Shown here: in pieces, positions 51,976-60,060 of the stretch
Position numbering within the stretch: the first letter of the stretch is position 1
How the letters are laid out: each line of letters begins with the position of its first letter
Assembly: GCF_042680685.1 (NCBI RefSeq)
Contig: NZ_JBHUEA010000021.1
Span: 1-60,060, forward strand
Direction of reading: 5' to 3'
DNA: 60,060 bases
Origin: Amnibacterium endophyticum
GTDB lineage: Bacteria; Actinomycetota; Actinomycetes; Actinomycetales; Microbacteriaceae
Notes under the pieces: model-generated
The model's database searches: none
What the model saw: only the letters and a program-made list of their open reading frames with translations
Told to the model about the DNA's origin: nothing
Translations under genes and position numbers: made by a program

Positions 51976-53442
51976 TCAGGGGGTCCGCGCGACCACGACC
52001 TGCTCGCCGCGGTGGAGCACGGGGCCGCTGAGCAGGCGCTCCCGGGTCGCGGCGGAGAGCCCGTCGGAGTCGTGCGTGAGCGCGAGCACGGAACCCGACC
52101 GGAGCCAGTCCGCGGTCACGCGCTGGTAGACCGGGTCGTCCACGGGCCAGAGCGGCGGGTCGCCCGGCGTGCGGCCGGCCGGGTCGTACTGCCAGCCGGT
52201 GACGTCGGGCCGCACCGCGCACCCGCGCTGCAGGTCCCGCGTGAGCACGTCGGCGAGCACGAGCGTCGTGGCGGCGTCGGCGGTCGCGCACCCGTCCGTT
52301 GCGCGGAGGGCGTCGGCGATGCCCGCCTCGAGCGGCGGATCGGACAGCTTCGCCAGACGTGCGGGCGTCCAGGCGCCGAGCACGACCGCCGCGACCAGGA
52401 CCGCGACCCAGGTGGTCGCGACGGCCCTCGGTGCGGCGCGGGGCAGCCCGCGGCGCGTCCGGCCGACCGCGGTGCCGACCAGCACCGACAGGGGCAGCAG
52501 CGCGAGCACGGCGTAGTGCCCGTAGAAGGACGGCGCCGCCAGCAGGGCGGCGATCTCGGCGACGGCCATCACCGCGAATCGGCGCGCGCCGGGCGTCGCG
52601 AGGCCCACGATCACGGCGGCCGTCGCGAGCAGCAGCACGGCGCCGAGCACGGCACGCTGCGGGACGCCGGGAATCGGGGGCGGGACCGTGATCGCGGCGA
52701 GCCGCACCCCGAGCAGCGGGACGATGCGGCGGCGGCCGAGCTGGTCGGCGACGAGCATCCGCGGCATCGCCTCCGGCGCCGCGAGCAGGAAGGGCAGGCA
52801 GACGGCCGCGGCGACCGCCGTCGCCGCCAGGGCCGCGACGGGCGCCCGCCGACGCAGCGCGAGCACGACCACGAGCGCCGGGAGCACGAAGGTGAGCTTC
52901 ACGGCGCACGCGGCGCCGAGCAGCGCGCCGGCGACGGCCGCCCGGCGCCGCGACGGCGGGTCGACGACCAGCGCCAGGGCGGCGAGCAGCAGCGCGCAGC
53001 CGACCGGCTCGAGCAGCGCGGTGCGCTCCGCGAAGACCACCGGCCAGGAGCAGGCGTACACGGCCGCGCCGGCGAGCTGCGCGGCGGCGCCCCGGCGGCG
53101 CAGGACGACCGCGACGAACCCGGCGTTCACCGCGCCGAGCAGGATGCCGGCGAGCCGCGCCGCCGCGAACGCGGCCGGGTCGCCGACGACGCGGGCCGCG
53201 GCGGTGAACGGCAGCAGCGCGAGCAGCACGCCGGGCGGATGCAGGAAGAGGAGGTCGCGGTAGGGCGCCCGGCCCGCGAGCAGCGCCGCGGAGGCGGCGT
53301 AGTGCACGCCGTCGTCGATGCTGCCCGCGCCGAGCAGCCCTCCTGACCGCAGGTCGACGGCGAGCCGGAAGGCCGCGGTCAGCAGCACGACCGCCACGGG
53401 CAGCGCGGCGCCGCGCGGCCGGGAGGCGGGGCGCGCGAGCAC
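51976..53442 (-). CDS. Integral membrane glycosyltransferase-like protein (GT39/ArnT-type architecture)
   Basis: 488 residues with about ten membrane helices. The first large extracytoplasmic loop has IDDGVHYAASAALLAGRAPYRDLLFLHPP, the acidic-loop pattern of dolichyl-/decaprenyl-phosphate-sugar glycosyltransferases of the GT-C type. The C-terminal 120 residues form a soluble domain (ADVLTRDLQRGCAVRPDVTGWQYDPAGR). It probably transfers a sugar from a polyprenyl phosphate outside the membrane; the acceptor is unknown. The GTG start is chosen because the upstream frame is non-coding in character. Confidence 0.78.
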   Translation of the reverse strand: MLARPASRPRGAALPVAVVLLTAAFRLAVDLRSGGLLGAGSIDDGVHYAASAALLAGRAPYRDLLFLHPPGVLLALLPFTAAARVVGDPAAFAAARLAGILLGAVNAGFVAVVLRRRGAAAQLAGAAVYACSWPVVFAERTALLEPVGCALLLAALALVVDPPSRRRAAVAGALLGAACAVKLTFVLPALVVVLALRRRAPVAALAATAVAAAVCLPFLLAAPEAMPRMLVADQLGRRRIVPLLGVRLAAITVPPPIPGVPQRAVLGAVLLLATAAVIVGLATPGARRFAVMAVAEIAALLAAPSFYGHYAVLALLPLSVLVGTAVGRTRRGLPRAAPRAVATTWVAVLVAAVVLGAWTPARLAKLSDPPLEAGIADALRATDGCATADAATTLVLADVLTRDLQRGCAVRPDVTGWQYDPAGRTPGDPPLWPVDDPVYQRVTADWLRSGSVLALTHDSDGLSAATRERLLSGPVLHRGEQVVVARTP

Positions 53443-53534
53443 CCGCGGACCTTGGACCGCGCGGGTGGCCGGCGGGTGAACGGCGCACGTCCTCCGCGCG
53501 CTCGTGCGGACGTGCGGGCCCCGCGGATCCGCGT

Positions 53535-54854
53535 CTAGAACTCGAGCAGGTGGTCGCGGAGGCCGCCGTCGCCGAAGCCGCGGCGCAGGATGCCGCGGCG
53601 CCGGAGGATCGGCACGAGGTCGTCGAGCATGCGGTGCAGCGTCACCGGGTGCAGGTCGCCGGAGAGGATGAAGCCGTCGTTGTCGGCGTCGTCCCCGAAC
53701 TCCTCGATCAGGTCCGCGAACTCGTCCGCGGTGCCGACGAGACCGGTGCGGTCGAGGATGCGGCCCTTGCGCGCCTTCCTGGCGAGCAGCTCGCGCAGCG
53801 GCACCTCCTCGGCGTCCGCCGCCTTGCCGTACAGGCCGCGGATCGTGCCGGCGGAGACGTGCTCGGCGAAGATCCTGCGGTCCAGCGGCCGGTCGAGGTC
53901 CTGGGTCGTGAGGTCGGTCTCGAGGTCGCTCGACCAGGCCTCGGCGACCTCGCGCAGCGCCGCGTCGTCCGGGTGCTGCGACGCGGCGACGACCCGATCC
54001 GCCTCCTCCGGGCTCGACACCAGCTCCGGCTTGATGACGAAGAGGATGCGGATGTCGCCGGGCGCGCGCCGGGTGACGCCGGGCGCGCCGAGGACCTTCG
54101 CGCGGTAGTCGCGCACGCTGGCCACGTCGAGCGGCGCGAGCGCCAGCTGCACGTCGGAGTGCGTGCCCGCGAAGGCGAGCCCGGGCGGGCTGCCGCCCGG
54201 CGACACGATCACCGGGTCGCCCCACCGCGTCGGCACGGCGTTCAGCGGCCCGGTCACGCGGAACCACTCCCCCTCGTGCTGAAGGGTGCGCAGCCGGTCG
54301 CCGCGCGCGTAGTGCCCGGTGGCCGCGTCCTCGACGAGCACGTCGTCGTCCCAGCCGTGCCAGAGGTCGTGCAGCAGGTGCGTCCACTCGTCGGCGCGGT
54401 CGTAGGCGGCGTCGTGGCCGATCTGCTCGGCGCCGAAGTGGCGGGCGCTGCCGGTGTCGGTCACGACGTTCAGCCCGAAGCGGCCCCGGGACAGCCCCTG
54501 CAGCGTCGCGGCCTGCCGCGCCGCGAGGTAGGGCGGCGTGGCCCCGGCGTTGATCGTCGGGGTGATGCCGAGGTGGCGGGTGACGTCGAACAGGTACGGC
54601 ACGAGCATCAGCGGGTCGTGCTTCGGGCCGCCGTACGCCTTCCGGGTGCGGAGGTCGAGCGTCTCCGGGTTCCCGAGCGACAGGGCGTCCTCGATGATCA
54701 GCAGCTCGAAGCCCGCCTGCTCGAGCTCGCGCGCCGACTGCTGGTACAGCTGCGGCTCGGTCCAGGCCCAGTCCCACTCCCAGTACGGCCGCGCCCAGCC
54801 CTGCGGTCCGAAGCCGCGGGAGAAGAACCAGCCGAAGTGCTGCGGCCGGCTCAC
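53535..54854 (-). CDS. FMN-dependent monooxygenase, NtaA/SnaA/DszA type
   Basis: A 439-residue LLM-class flavin monooxygenase of the nitrilotriacetate/desulfurisation branch: FELLIIEDALSLG, DPLMLVPYLFDVTRHLGITPTI, LSRGRFGLNVVTD, HFGAEQIGHDAAYDRADEW, and VIVSPGGSPPGLAFAGTHSD are family landmarks. These enzymes need reduced FMN from a separate reductase and cleave C-N or C-S bonds or oxidise sulfur compounds. The GTGA overlap with the MetY-type gene suggests sulfur acquisition. No FMN reductase is nearby. Confidence 0.88.
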   Translation of the reverse strand: MSRPQHFGWFFSRGFGPQGWARPYWEWDWAWTEPQLYQQSARELEQAGFELLIIEDALSLGNPETLDLRTRKAYGGPKHDPLMLVPYLFDVTRHLGITPTINAGATPPYLAARQAATLQGLSRGRFGLNVVTDTGSARHFGAEQIGHDAAYDRADEWTHLLHDLWHGWDDDVLVEDAATGHYARGDRLRTLQHEGEWFRVTGPLNAVPTRWGDPVIVSPGGSPPGLAFAGTHSDVQLALAPLDVASVRDYRAKVLGAPGVTRRAPGDIRILFVIKPELVSSPEEADRVVAASQHPDDAALREVAEAWSSDLETDLTTQDLDRPLDRRIFAEHVSAGTIRGLYGKAADAEEVPLRELLARKARKGRILDRTGLVGTADEFADLIEEFGDDADNDGFILSGDLHPVTLHRMLDDLVPILRRRGILRRGFGDGGLRDHLLEF

Positions 54855-56155
54855 GGCGTCACCGCCGCGCCCCGCGCCGGGATCGTGGCGAGCGCCTGCT
54901 CGAGGTCGGCGAGCAGGTCGTCGGGGTCCTCCACGCCGATGGAGAGGCGCAGCAGGCCGGGCCCGATGCCGGCCTCGTGCAGCTGCTCGGGCGAGCGGTG
55001 CGCATGGGTCGTCGTCGCCGGGTGCAGGACGAGGGAGCGCACGTCGCCGAGGTGCGTCATCCGGCTGAACAGCACGAGCGCGTCGGAGCAGCGGCGCGCC
55101 GCCTCGAGCCCGCCGCGCAGCGTGAACGCGAAGACGGAGCCCTGGCCGCGCGGCAGCAGCCGCCGCGCGAGCGCGTGGGAGGGGCTGGAGGCGAGGCCGG
55201 CGTGGTCGACCGACTCGACCTCGTCGCGGGTCTCGAGCCAGCGCGCGACCGCGAGCGCCGTGGCGGACTGCCGCTCGACGCGGAGTGACAGGGTCTCGAT
55301 CCCCTGCCCGATCAGGTGCGCGTTGAACGGCGCGGGCGCGGGGCCGAGCCGTGCGGCGACGACGTCGCGGGCGTAGGCGATGAAGGCGCGACGGCCGTGG
55401 CGCTCCGCGAAGCTCGCCCCGGCGAGGAACGGGTCGGGCTCGATCAGCTGCGCGGAGGAGGACGCGGCCCAGTCGAACCCGCCGCCGGTCACGATCGCGC
55501 CGCCGAGCGCGGTGCCGTGGCCGGCGAGGAACTTGCTGGCGGAGTGCACGACCACGTCCGCGCCGAGCTCGAGCGGCCGCTGCAGGTACGGGGTGGCGAG
55601 CGTGCTGTCGATCATGAGCGGCAGGCCGTGGGCGTGCGCCACCTCGGCGACCAGCGGGATGTCGAGCAGGTCGTTCTTCGGGTTCGGGATGCCCTCGCCG
55701 AACAGGAACCGCGTGCTCGGGGTGATCGCGCGCGCCCACGCCGCCGGGTCGGCGGCGTCGAGCACGAAGTCGACGGTGATGCCGAGGCGGGCGAAGTTGT
55801 GCTGGAACAGGTTGCGCGTGCCCTCGTAGATGCTGTTCGCGCTGACGACGTGGTCGCCCGCCTGCAGCAGCGACAGGGCCGCCACGGTGACCGCGGCCTG
55901 CCCGGTGCCGACGAGCAGCGCCTCCGTGCCGCCCTCGAGCAGCGCGATCCGCCGCTCGACCGCCGCGGTCGTCGGGTTGCCGAGGCGCGTGTAGCTGTAG
56001 CCCTCCACGGTGCCGGCGAAGCGCGCCTCCGCCTGGTCGAAGTCGTCGAAGACGAATCCGGCGGACAGGTGCAGCGGCGCGACGCGCGCGCCGTGCTCCC
56101 GGTCGGTGGACACTCCCCCGTGGACCTGCTGCGTGCTGAACCCGAGCTCCGGCAT
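54851..56155 (-). CDS. O-acetylhomoserine sulfhydrylase-type PLP enzyme (MetY-like)
   Basis: 434 residues of the Cys/Met metabolism PLP family: STQQVHGG at the start, EGYSYTRLGNPTTAAVERRIA, IDSTLATPYLQRPLELGADVVVHSASKFLAGHG with the PLP lysine in SASKF, and a C-terminal ESVDHAGLASSP. At this length and with these motifs it best fits O-acetylhomoserine aminocarboxypropyltransferase, which makes homocysteine from sulfide. It could take sulfide or methanethiol released by the coupled monooxygenase. Confidence 0.9.
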   Translation of the reverse strand: MPELGFSTQQVHGGVSTDREHGARVAPLHLSAGFVFDDFDQAEARFAGTVEGYSYTRLGNPTTAAVERRIALLEGGTEALLVGTGQAAVTVAALSLLQAGDHVVSANSIYEGTRNLFQHNFARLGITVDFVLDAADPAAWARAITPSTRFLFGEGIPNPKNDLLDIPLVAEVAHAHGLPLMIDSTLATPYLQRPLELGADVVVHSASKFLAGHGTALGGAIVTGGGFDWAASSSAQLIEPDPFLAGASFAERHGRRAFIAYARDVVAARLGPAPAPFNAHLIGQGIETLSLRVERQSATALAVARWLETRDEVESVDHAGLASSPSHALARRLLPRGQGSVFAFTLRGGLEAARRCSDALVLFSRMTHLGDVRSLVLHPATTTHAHRSPEQLHEAGIGPGLLRLSIGVEDPDDLLADLEQALATIPARGAAVTP

Positions 56156-56221
56156 GCCACCAGGGTGGCGGACGCCGTGTCGCGGAGCGCGGAATGTGAC
56201 CGCGCGCGACAGCGGCGCCCG

Positions 56222-56962
56222 CTACGGGGAGGCCGGACCCGGTCGGCGGTCGAGGGCGGCGAGCGCCCGCACCGCGAGGACGGCGGCGAGCGCGCCCGCC
56301 GCGAGGATCGACGCGAGCACGAGCACCTGGAAGCGGCCCGCCTCGAGCGGCGGCAGCCCGCCGAAGATCGCGCCGACGAAGGCGCCGGGCAGGGTGACGA
56401 GCCCGGTCGTGCGCGTCTGGTCGATCGTCGGCACGAGCGCCGTGCGCACCGCGCCGCGCGCGAGCCCGCTCGTCGCCTCGACCGGGCGGGCGCCGAGGGC
56501 GAGCCAGCCCTCCACCTCGTCCCAGCGCTCCCCGGCGGCCTCGAGGAAGCGGCGGCCGGACAGCGTCGTCAGCGCCATCGCGTTGCCGATCGTGATGCCG
56601 CCGATCGCCAGCAGGTAGCGGGGCGACGGCTCGAGCGCACCGGTGGCGAAGACGACGACGAGGGCGGCGCCGGCGCCGGCGGCGATCGCGCCGGCCGCGA
56701 CGGGCCAGCGGTGCAGGCCGCCCAGGCGGCGCGCCGACGTCCAGCTGGCGACGCCGAGCATCACGGCGAGCGCCAGCGCGGTCCAGCCGATGCTCGTGAT
56801 CACGCCGGAGAGCACGAAGGAGATCGCGGCGAGCTGCAGCACCGCCCGCAGCACCGCGAGCGCGGGGCCCGCGCGCCCGGGGACGCCGGCGAGCGCGAGC
56901 ACGCCGGCGGTGAGCGCGCCGAGCAGCACGAGCGCGGCGAGGGTCGGCACGAGGCGGTCCAT
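56222..56962 (-). CDS. UPF0014/FetB-type ABC transporter permease
   Basis: 246 residues, about seven membrane helices. The hallmark is DEVEGWLALGARPVEATSGLARGAVRTALVPTIDQTRTTGLVTLPGAFVGAIFGG, split across the middle of the chain. In E. coli the FetA ATPase/FetB permease pair exports iron. No ATPase gene is adjacent here. The ATG at 56962 has AGGAG at good spacing; an upstream frame extension of ten residues is less likely. Confidence 0.85.
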   Translation of the reverse strand: MDRLVPTLAALVLLGALTAGVLALAGVPGRAGPALAVLRAVLQLAAISFVLSGVITSIGWTALALAVMLGVASWTSARRLGGLHRWPVAAGAIAAGAGAALVVVFATGALEPSPRYLLAIGGITIGNAMALTTLSGRRFLEAAGERWDEVEGWLALGARPVEATSGLARGAVRTALVPTIDQTRTTGLVTLPGAFVGAIFGGLPPLEAGRFQVLVLASILAAGALAAVLAVRALAALDRRPGPASP

Positions 56963-56992
56963 GGGCGTCTCCTGTGCAGCGCTCAGCGACAC

Positions 56993-57016
56993 GGGCGGCG
57001 CTGCGAGGCGCCGCCC
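56993..57016 (-). terminator. Terminator hairpin of the nuo operon
   Basis: GGGCGGCGC (56993-57001) and GCGCCGCCC (57008-57016) pair exactly around six bases, 39 bases beyond the nuoN stop. Confidence 0.65.
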
Positions 57017-57054
57017 TGCTGCTCAGCGTGGCACGGCCGGGCACGCGGTCCTGC

Positions 57055-58410
57055 TCAGGCGAGCAGCGGGACGAGCGCGGCGAAGCCGAGCACGACCACC
57101 GTGAGGACGAGCGCGGTCGCGGCGGCGACGGGCTCGGCGCGCTCCGGGGCGACGCGACGCGGCGCGGGCCGGAGCGCGCTCGCGATCCAGCGCAGGGAGT
57201 AGAAGAGGCTCGCGACGGTCGCGACCGCCGCGACGACCACGAGCCAGCCCTGCCCCGCGGCCCAGGCGGCGCGGAACACCTCGACCTTGCCGAGGAACAC
57301 GCTCGTCGGCGGCGTGCCGACCAGCGCGAGCAGGCCGACGAGCAGCGCGCCGGTGAGGAAGGGGTGCGCGCGGCCGGCGCCGCGCCACCCCTCCACGGTC
57401 GTCCGTCCGGGCAGCGCCGCGACGACGGCGAAGACGGCGAGGTTCGCCGCCGCGTAGCCGGCGGCGTAGACGAGCAGGGCGCGGGCGTCGGTCCCGACCA
57501 CGGCGAGCAGCAGGAACCCCGCCTGCCCGACCGTCGACCAGCCGAGCAGCCGCCGCACGTCCTCCTGCCAGAACGCGGCGAGCACGCCGAGCAGCATCGA
57601 CACCGCGGCGGCGATGGCGACGACGAGCGCGAGGTCGAGCGCCGGCTGCACGACCTGCACGAAGCGGAGCAGGGCGACGAGCGCCGCCACCTTCGGCACG
57701 ACGGTGAGGAACGCGGCGGCCTGGCGGGAGGCGGCCTGCGCCGCGTCCGGCACCCAGAAGTGCGCGGGCACGGCCCCGGCCTCGAACAGCAGCGCGAGGG
57801 CGACGCCGACCGCACCGATCGCCACGAGTGCGGGCGCCGCGTCCGGCAGCCCGCTCGCGAGGGCGGCGTAGTCCGTGCCGGCCCCGGCGCCCGCGAGCAC
57901 CGCGGTGCCGCCGAGCAGCAGCACCCCGAACAGCGCGCCCTGCAGGTAGGTCTTCACCGCCGCCTCCGCCGCGAGCGCCGAGCGGCCGATCCCGATGAGG
58001 CCGTACAGCGGCACGCTCGCGAGCAGGTAGCCGGTGACGACGACGAGCAGGTCGTCGGCCGCGGCGAGCACCGTCGCGCCGAGGGTCGAGAGCATCATGA
58101 GCGCGACGGTCTCGCTCTCCCGCGGCGAGCCCGCGCGCTCGGCGGCGCCGAGCAGCAGCACGGCCGCGCAGCCGAGCACGGCGACGAGCCGGATCGCGGT
58201 CGTCACCGGCCCGAGCGCCCAGGTGCCGTCGAAGATCGTCGTGGCGGGTCCCGCCTGCAGGACGGCGACCGCGGCGGAGGTCGCGAGGGTTCCGACGGCG
58301 AAGGGCCCGAGCAGCCGCTGCCGCCGCCTGGGCAGGAACGAGCCGCCGAGCAGCACGGCGAGCGCGCCGGCGAGCACGACGACCTCCGGCGCGAGCCGGC
58401 CGTAGTCCAT
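57055..58410 (-). CDS. nuoN: NADH-quinone oxidoreductase subunit N
   Basis: NuoN is one of the three antiporter-like proton-pumping subunits of complex I. The 451 residues hold about 13-14 membrane helices, with the family segments VKTYLQGALFGVLLLGGTAVL, PAHFWVPDAAQAASRQAAAFLTVVPKVAA and DVRRLLGWSTVGQAGFLLLAV, carrying the membrane Lys/His residues. The start overlaps the nuoM stop by one base (TGATG). It is the last gene of the operon. Confidence 0.95.
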   Translation of the reverse strand: MDYGRLAPEVVVLAGALAVLLGGSFLPRRRQRLLGPFAVGTLATSAAVAVLQAGPATTIFDGTWALGPVTTAIRLVAVLGCAAVLLLGAAERAGSPRESETVALMMLSTLGATVLAAADDLLVVVTGYLLASVPLYGLIGIGRSALAAEAAVKTYLQGALFGVLLLGGTAVLAGAGAGTDYAALASGLPDAAPALVAIGAVGVALALLFEAGAVPAHFWVPDAAQAASRQAAAFLTVVPKVAALVALLRFVQVVQPALDLALVVAIAAAVSMLLGVLAAFWQEDVRRLLGWSTVGQAGFLLLAVVGTDARALLVYAAGYAAANLAVFAVVAALPGRTTVEGWRGAGRAHPFLTGALLVGLLALVGTPPTSVFLGKVEVFRAAWAAGQGWLVVVAAVATVASLFYSLRWIASALRPAPRRVAPERAEPVAAATALVLTVVVLGFAALVPLLA

Positions 58411-59894
58411 CACCGGTGCAGCAGGTCGACGAGGTGCGCGGCGGCCGGCTCGACGAGCCCGTTCAGCGGGGCGGGGACGACGCCGATCGCGAGCGAGAGG
58501 GCGAGCAGCCCGCCGATCGCGACGGTCTCGTGGGGCTTCAGGTCGGGGAAGTGCTCCGCCATCGGCGTCCGCTCCCCCGTCAGCACCCGCTGCAGCGCCC
58601 GCAGCAGCAGCGCGGCGGTGAGCACGATGCCGGGCAGCGCGAGCGCCGCGACCGGGGTCGCCCCGATCGCGCCGATGAAGATCTGCAGCTCGGCCACGAA
58701 GCCGCTGAAGCCCGGCAGGCCCAGGGAGGCGAACGCCGCGATCGCGAAGAGGGCGGCGAAGCGCGGCGCGACCCGGCCGAGCCCGCCGAAGCGGTCGAGC
58801 TCGGAGGTGCCGCGGCGGTCGCGCAGCACGCCGACGAGCAGGAAGAGGGCGCCGGTCGTGAGGCCGTGGGAGACCATCTGCACGAGCGCGCCGATGACCG
58901 CGGTCCGCTGCGCGACCACGCCGCCCCCGATGCCGGCCGCGCCGACCGCCATCACGACGTAGCCCATGTGGTTGATCGAGGTGTAGGCGATCATCCGCTT
59001 CAGGTCGGTCTGCGCGAGCGCGACGAGCGCGCCCCAGAGCGCGGAGACGATGCCGACCACGAGCACGGTCCAGGCGATCGCCGACCACGCTGCGGGCAGG
59101 ATCGGCGCGGCGACCCGGACGAGGCCGTACGTGCCCATCTTCAGCAGCAGCGCCGCGAGCACGACCGAGCCGATCGTCGGGGCGTCCGTGTGGGCGGGCG
59201 GCAGCCAGGAGTGGAACGGCACGGTCGGCGTCTTCACCGCGAGCCCGACCGTGATCGCGGCGACGACCGCGATCGCCGCGACCGGGCCGACGGCGAGGGC
59301 GCCGGACGCCGCGAGCGCGGCCATGTCGAAGGTCGGGCGGGCGGCGCCGAGGTAGACGCCGATGAAGCCGAGCAGCAGCGCGATGGATCCCGCGAACGTG
59401 TAGAGGAAGAACACGAGCGCGCTGCGGCGCCGGCTGCCGTGCCCCCAGCCGGCGATGGAGAACGCGATGCCGACGATGGAGAGGTCGAAGAACAGGAAGA
59501 ACACGATCAGGTCCTGGGCCGTGAAGAGCCCGACGCACGTCGCCTGGAGGAAGAGGTAGAGCGCGGCCTGCTGGCGGGGCCGGTGCCGCTCGCCGAGCGA
59601 GAAGACCGCGACGGCGAGGAAGACGACGCCGGTGAGCAGCAGCAGCGCCAGCGAGAAGCCGTCGACGCCGAGCTGGTAGCGCACGCCGAGGCCGGGCACC
59701 GCGGCGCTCCGCTCCTCGAGGGCGAGCCGGCCCGGAGGCAGCGGCAGGGCGAGCGCGGTCGCGGCGACGGTGAGCGCCAGCAGCGCCGCGGTGACGACGA
59801 CCCACGCGGCGCGGACGACGAGGTCGGGCAGGCCGCGGGCGAGCGCGAGGACGATCGCGGCGACGAGCGGCGCGAGGACCAGGACGGAGAGCAT
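58410..59894 (-). CDS. nuoM: NADH-quinone oxidoreductase subunit M
   Basis: NuoM, the second antiporter-like subunit, 494 residues, about 14 helices. Conserved pieces are FFLFFDLSIVGIAFSIAGWG, VKTPTVPFHSWLPPAHTDAP, LLLKMGTYGLVRVA, DLKRMIAYTSINHMGYVVMA and MVSHGLTTGALFLLVG, with the usual Lys, His and Glu in the membrane. One-base overlaps on both sides (nuoL and nuoN). Confidence 0.96.
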   Translation of the reverse strand: MLSVLVLAPLVAAIVLALARGLPDLVVRAAWVVVTAALLALTVAATALALPLPPGRLALEERSAAVPGLGVRYQLGVDGFSLALLLLTGVVFLAVAVFSLGERHRPRQQAALYLFLQATCVGLFTAQDLIVFFLFFDLSIVGIAFSIAGWGHGSRRRSALVFFLYTFAGSIALLLGFIGVYLGAARPTFDMAALAASGALAVGPVAAIAVVAAITVGLAVKTPTVPFHSWLPPAHTDAPTIGSVVLAALLLKMGTYGLVRVAAPILPAAWSAIAWTVLVVGIVSALWGALVALAQTDLKRMIAYTSINHMGYVVMAVGAAGIGGGVVAQRTAVIGALVQMVSHGLTTGALFLLVGVLRDRRGTSELDRFGGLGRVAPRFAALFAIAAFASLGLPGFSGFVAELQIFIGAIGATPVAALALPGIVLTAALLLRALQRVLTGERTPMAEHFPDLKPHETVAIGGLLALSLAIGVVPAPLNGLVEPAAAHLVDLLHR

Positions 59895-60060
59895 CAGCGG
59901 ACCACCAGGGCGACGAGGACGAGGACGACGGCGCCGACGGAGGCGACGAGGTAGTACTGGTGCAGCCGGCCGGTCTGCGCCCGCCGGGCCGCGCGTCCCG
60001 CCGCCGCGGCGAGCGCGCCGGACCCGCGCATCAGGCGGTCGGGGCCGGCGCGGTCGAGGC
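59894..60060 (-). CDS. nuoL: NADH-quinone oxidoreductase subunit L, C-terminal end only
   Basis: Only the last 55 or so codons are inside the window. They read in one open frame to a TGA sharing its last base with the nuoM ATG. The piece includes DRLMRGSGALAAAAGRAARR, the QTGRLHQYYLVAS segment typical of the last helix of NuoL, and a hydrophobic Val/Leu end. The nuoL-M-N order supports the assignment. The rest lies beyond 60060. Confidence 0.9.
   Translation of the reverse strand, partial: LDRAGPDRLMRGSGALAAAAGRAARRAQTGRLHQYYLVASVGAVVLVLVALVVR

Noticed and set aside
53470..53530. Possible tRNA-like or structured RNA in the gap before the membrane glycosyltransferase
   Set aside because: No cloverleaf, TTCGA-type T-loop in correct context or acceptor stem could be drawn; treated as a plain promoter region.
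54855..57815. Large upstream extension of the FMN monooxygenase frame
   Set aside because: The extension runs antisense or out of frame through metY and the UPF0014 gene, which have strong family motifs; the GTG at 54854 with a GTGA overlap explains the gene.

Overview
The window is a stretch of very GC-rich actinobacterial chromosome. Third codon positions are almost all G/C, GTG starts are common, and start/stop overlaps of the GTGA, ATGA and TGATG type are everywhere. Two conserved housekeeping blocks, leuC-leuD-murA-plsC-gpsA-ddl-DUF3515-thiL and recG-coaD-yceD-rpmF-rnc-mutM-smc with rsmD divergent, point to the Micrococcales, most likely Microbacteriaceae. That assignment is inferred from gene order and was not computed. 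No tRNA, rRNA, prophage, IS element or CRISPR array was seen.

Layout. (1) 1-1168: 5' part of smc. (2) 1169-18507: accessory genes lying between smc and mutM: an acyl-CoA-dehydrogenase-like enzyme, a small secreted repeat protein divergent from an OmpR-type two-component system, a minus-strand set (TPP enzyme, enolase-superfamily enzyme, MFS transporter), a coupled three-gene membrane protein/subunit-3/GMC oxidoreductase cassette, a hydrolase, a GH15 glucoamylase-like enzyme, two DUF1206 membrane proteins and an SDR. (3) 18504-20874: mutM, rnc, rpmF and yceD. (4) 20930-29542: a second accessory block separating yceD from coaD. It holds a class III aminotransferase, a sulfotransferase-like protein, a GT2 glycosyltransferase, coenzyme F420 genes (cofD, cofC, cofE), an F420-dependent LLM enzyme and a MOSC protein. 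(5) 29535-41105: coaD, recG, rsmD, then thiL back to leuC. (6) 41106-51965: a leucine attenuator candidate, a DUF2252 protein, an AbiEi/nuclease-like gene bracketed by palindromes, terC behind a yybP-ykoY-type Mn riboswitch candidate, stress-type proteins, an AraC regulator, and a cassette of haem-oxygenase-fold iron enzyme, CDGSH protein and MurE-like ligase. (7) 51976-56962: an integral membrane glycosyltransferase-like protein, an FMN-dependent monooxygenase coupled to a MetY-type enzyme, and a UPF0014 permease. (8) 57055-60060: the distal end of a complex I operon (nuoL partial, nuoM, nuoN).

How the genes work together. F420 side-chain assembly (cofD, cofC, cofE) sits with a probable F420-using dehydrogenase. 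The leuCD operon continues into murA and the envelope/lipid genes, so a leucine attenuator would also act on murA. The monooxygenase/MetY pair suggests sulfur scavenging.

The least familiar items are the iron enzyme/CDGSH/MurE-like cassette (49137-51965), in which the MurE substrate motif is altered; a leucine leader peptide that appears to be translated from a leaderless transcript (41178-41219); a repeated leaderless architecture (TANNNT, 6 to 8 nt, start codon) at about ten genes; and a nuclease-like gene bracketed by near-identical 30-bp palindromes.
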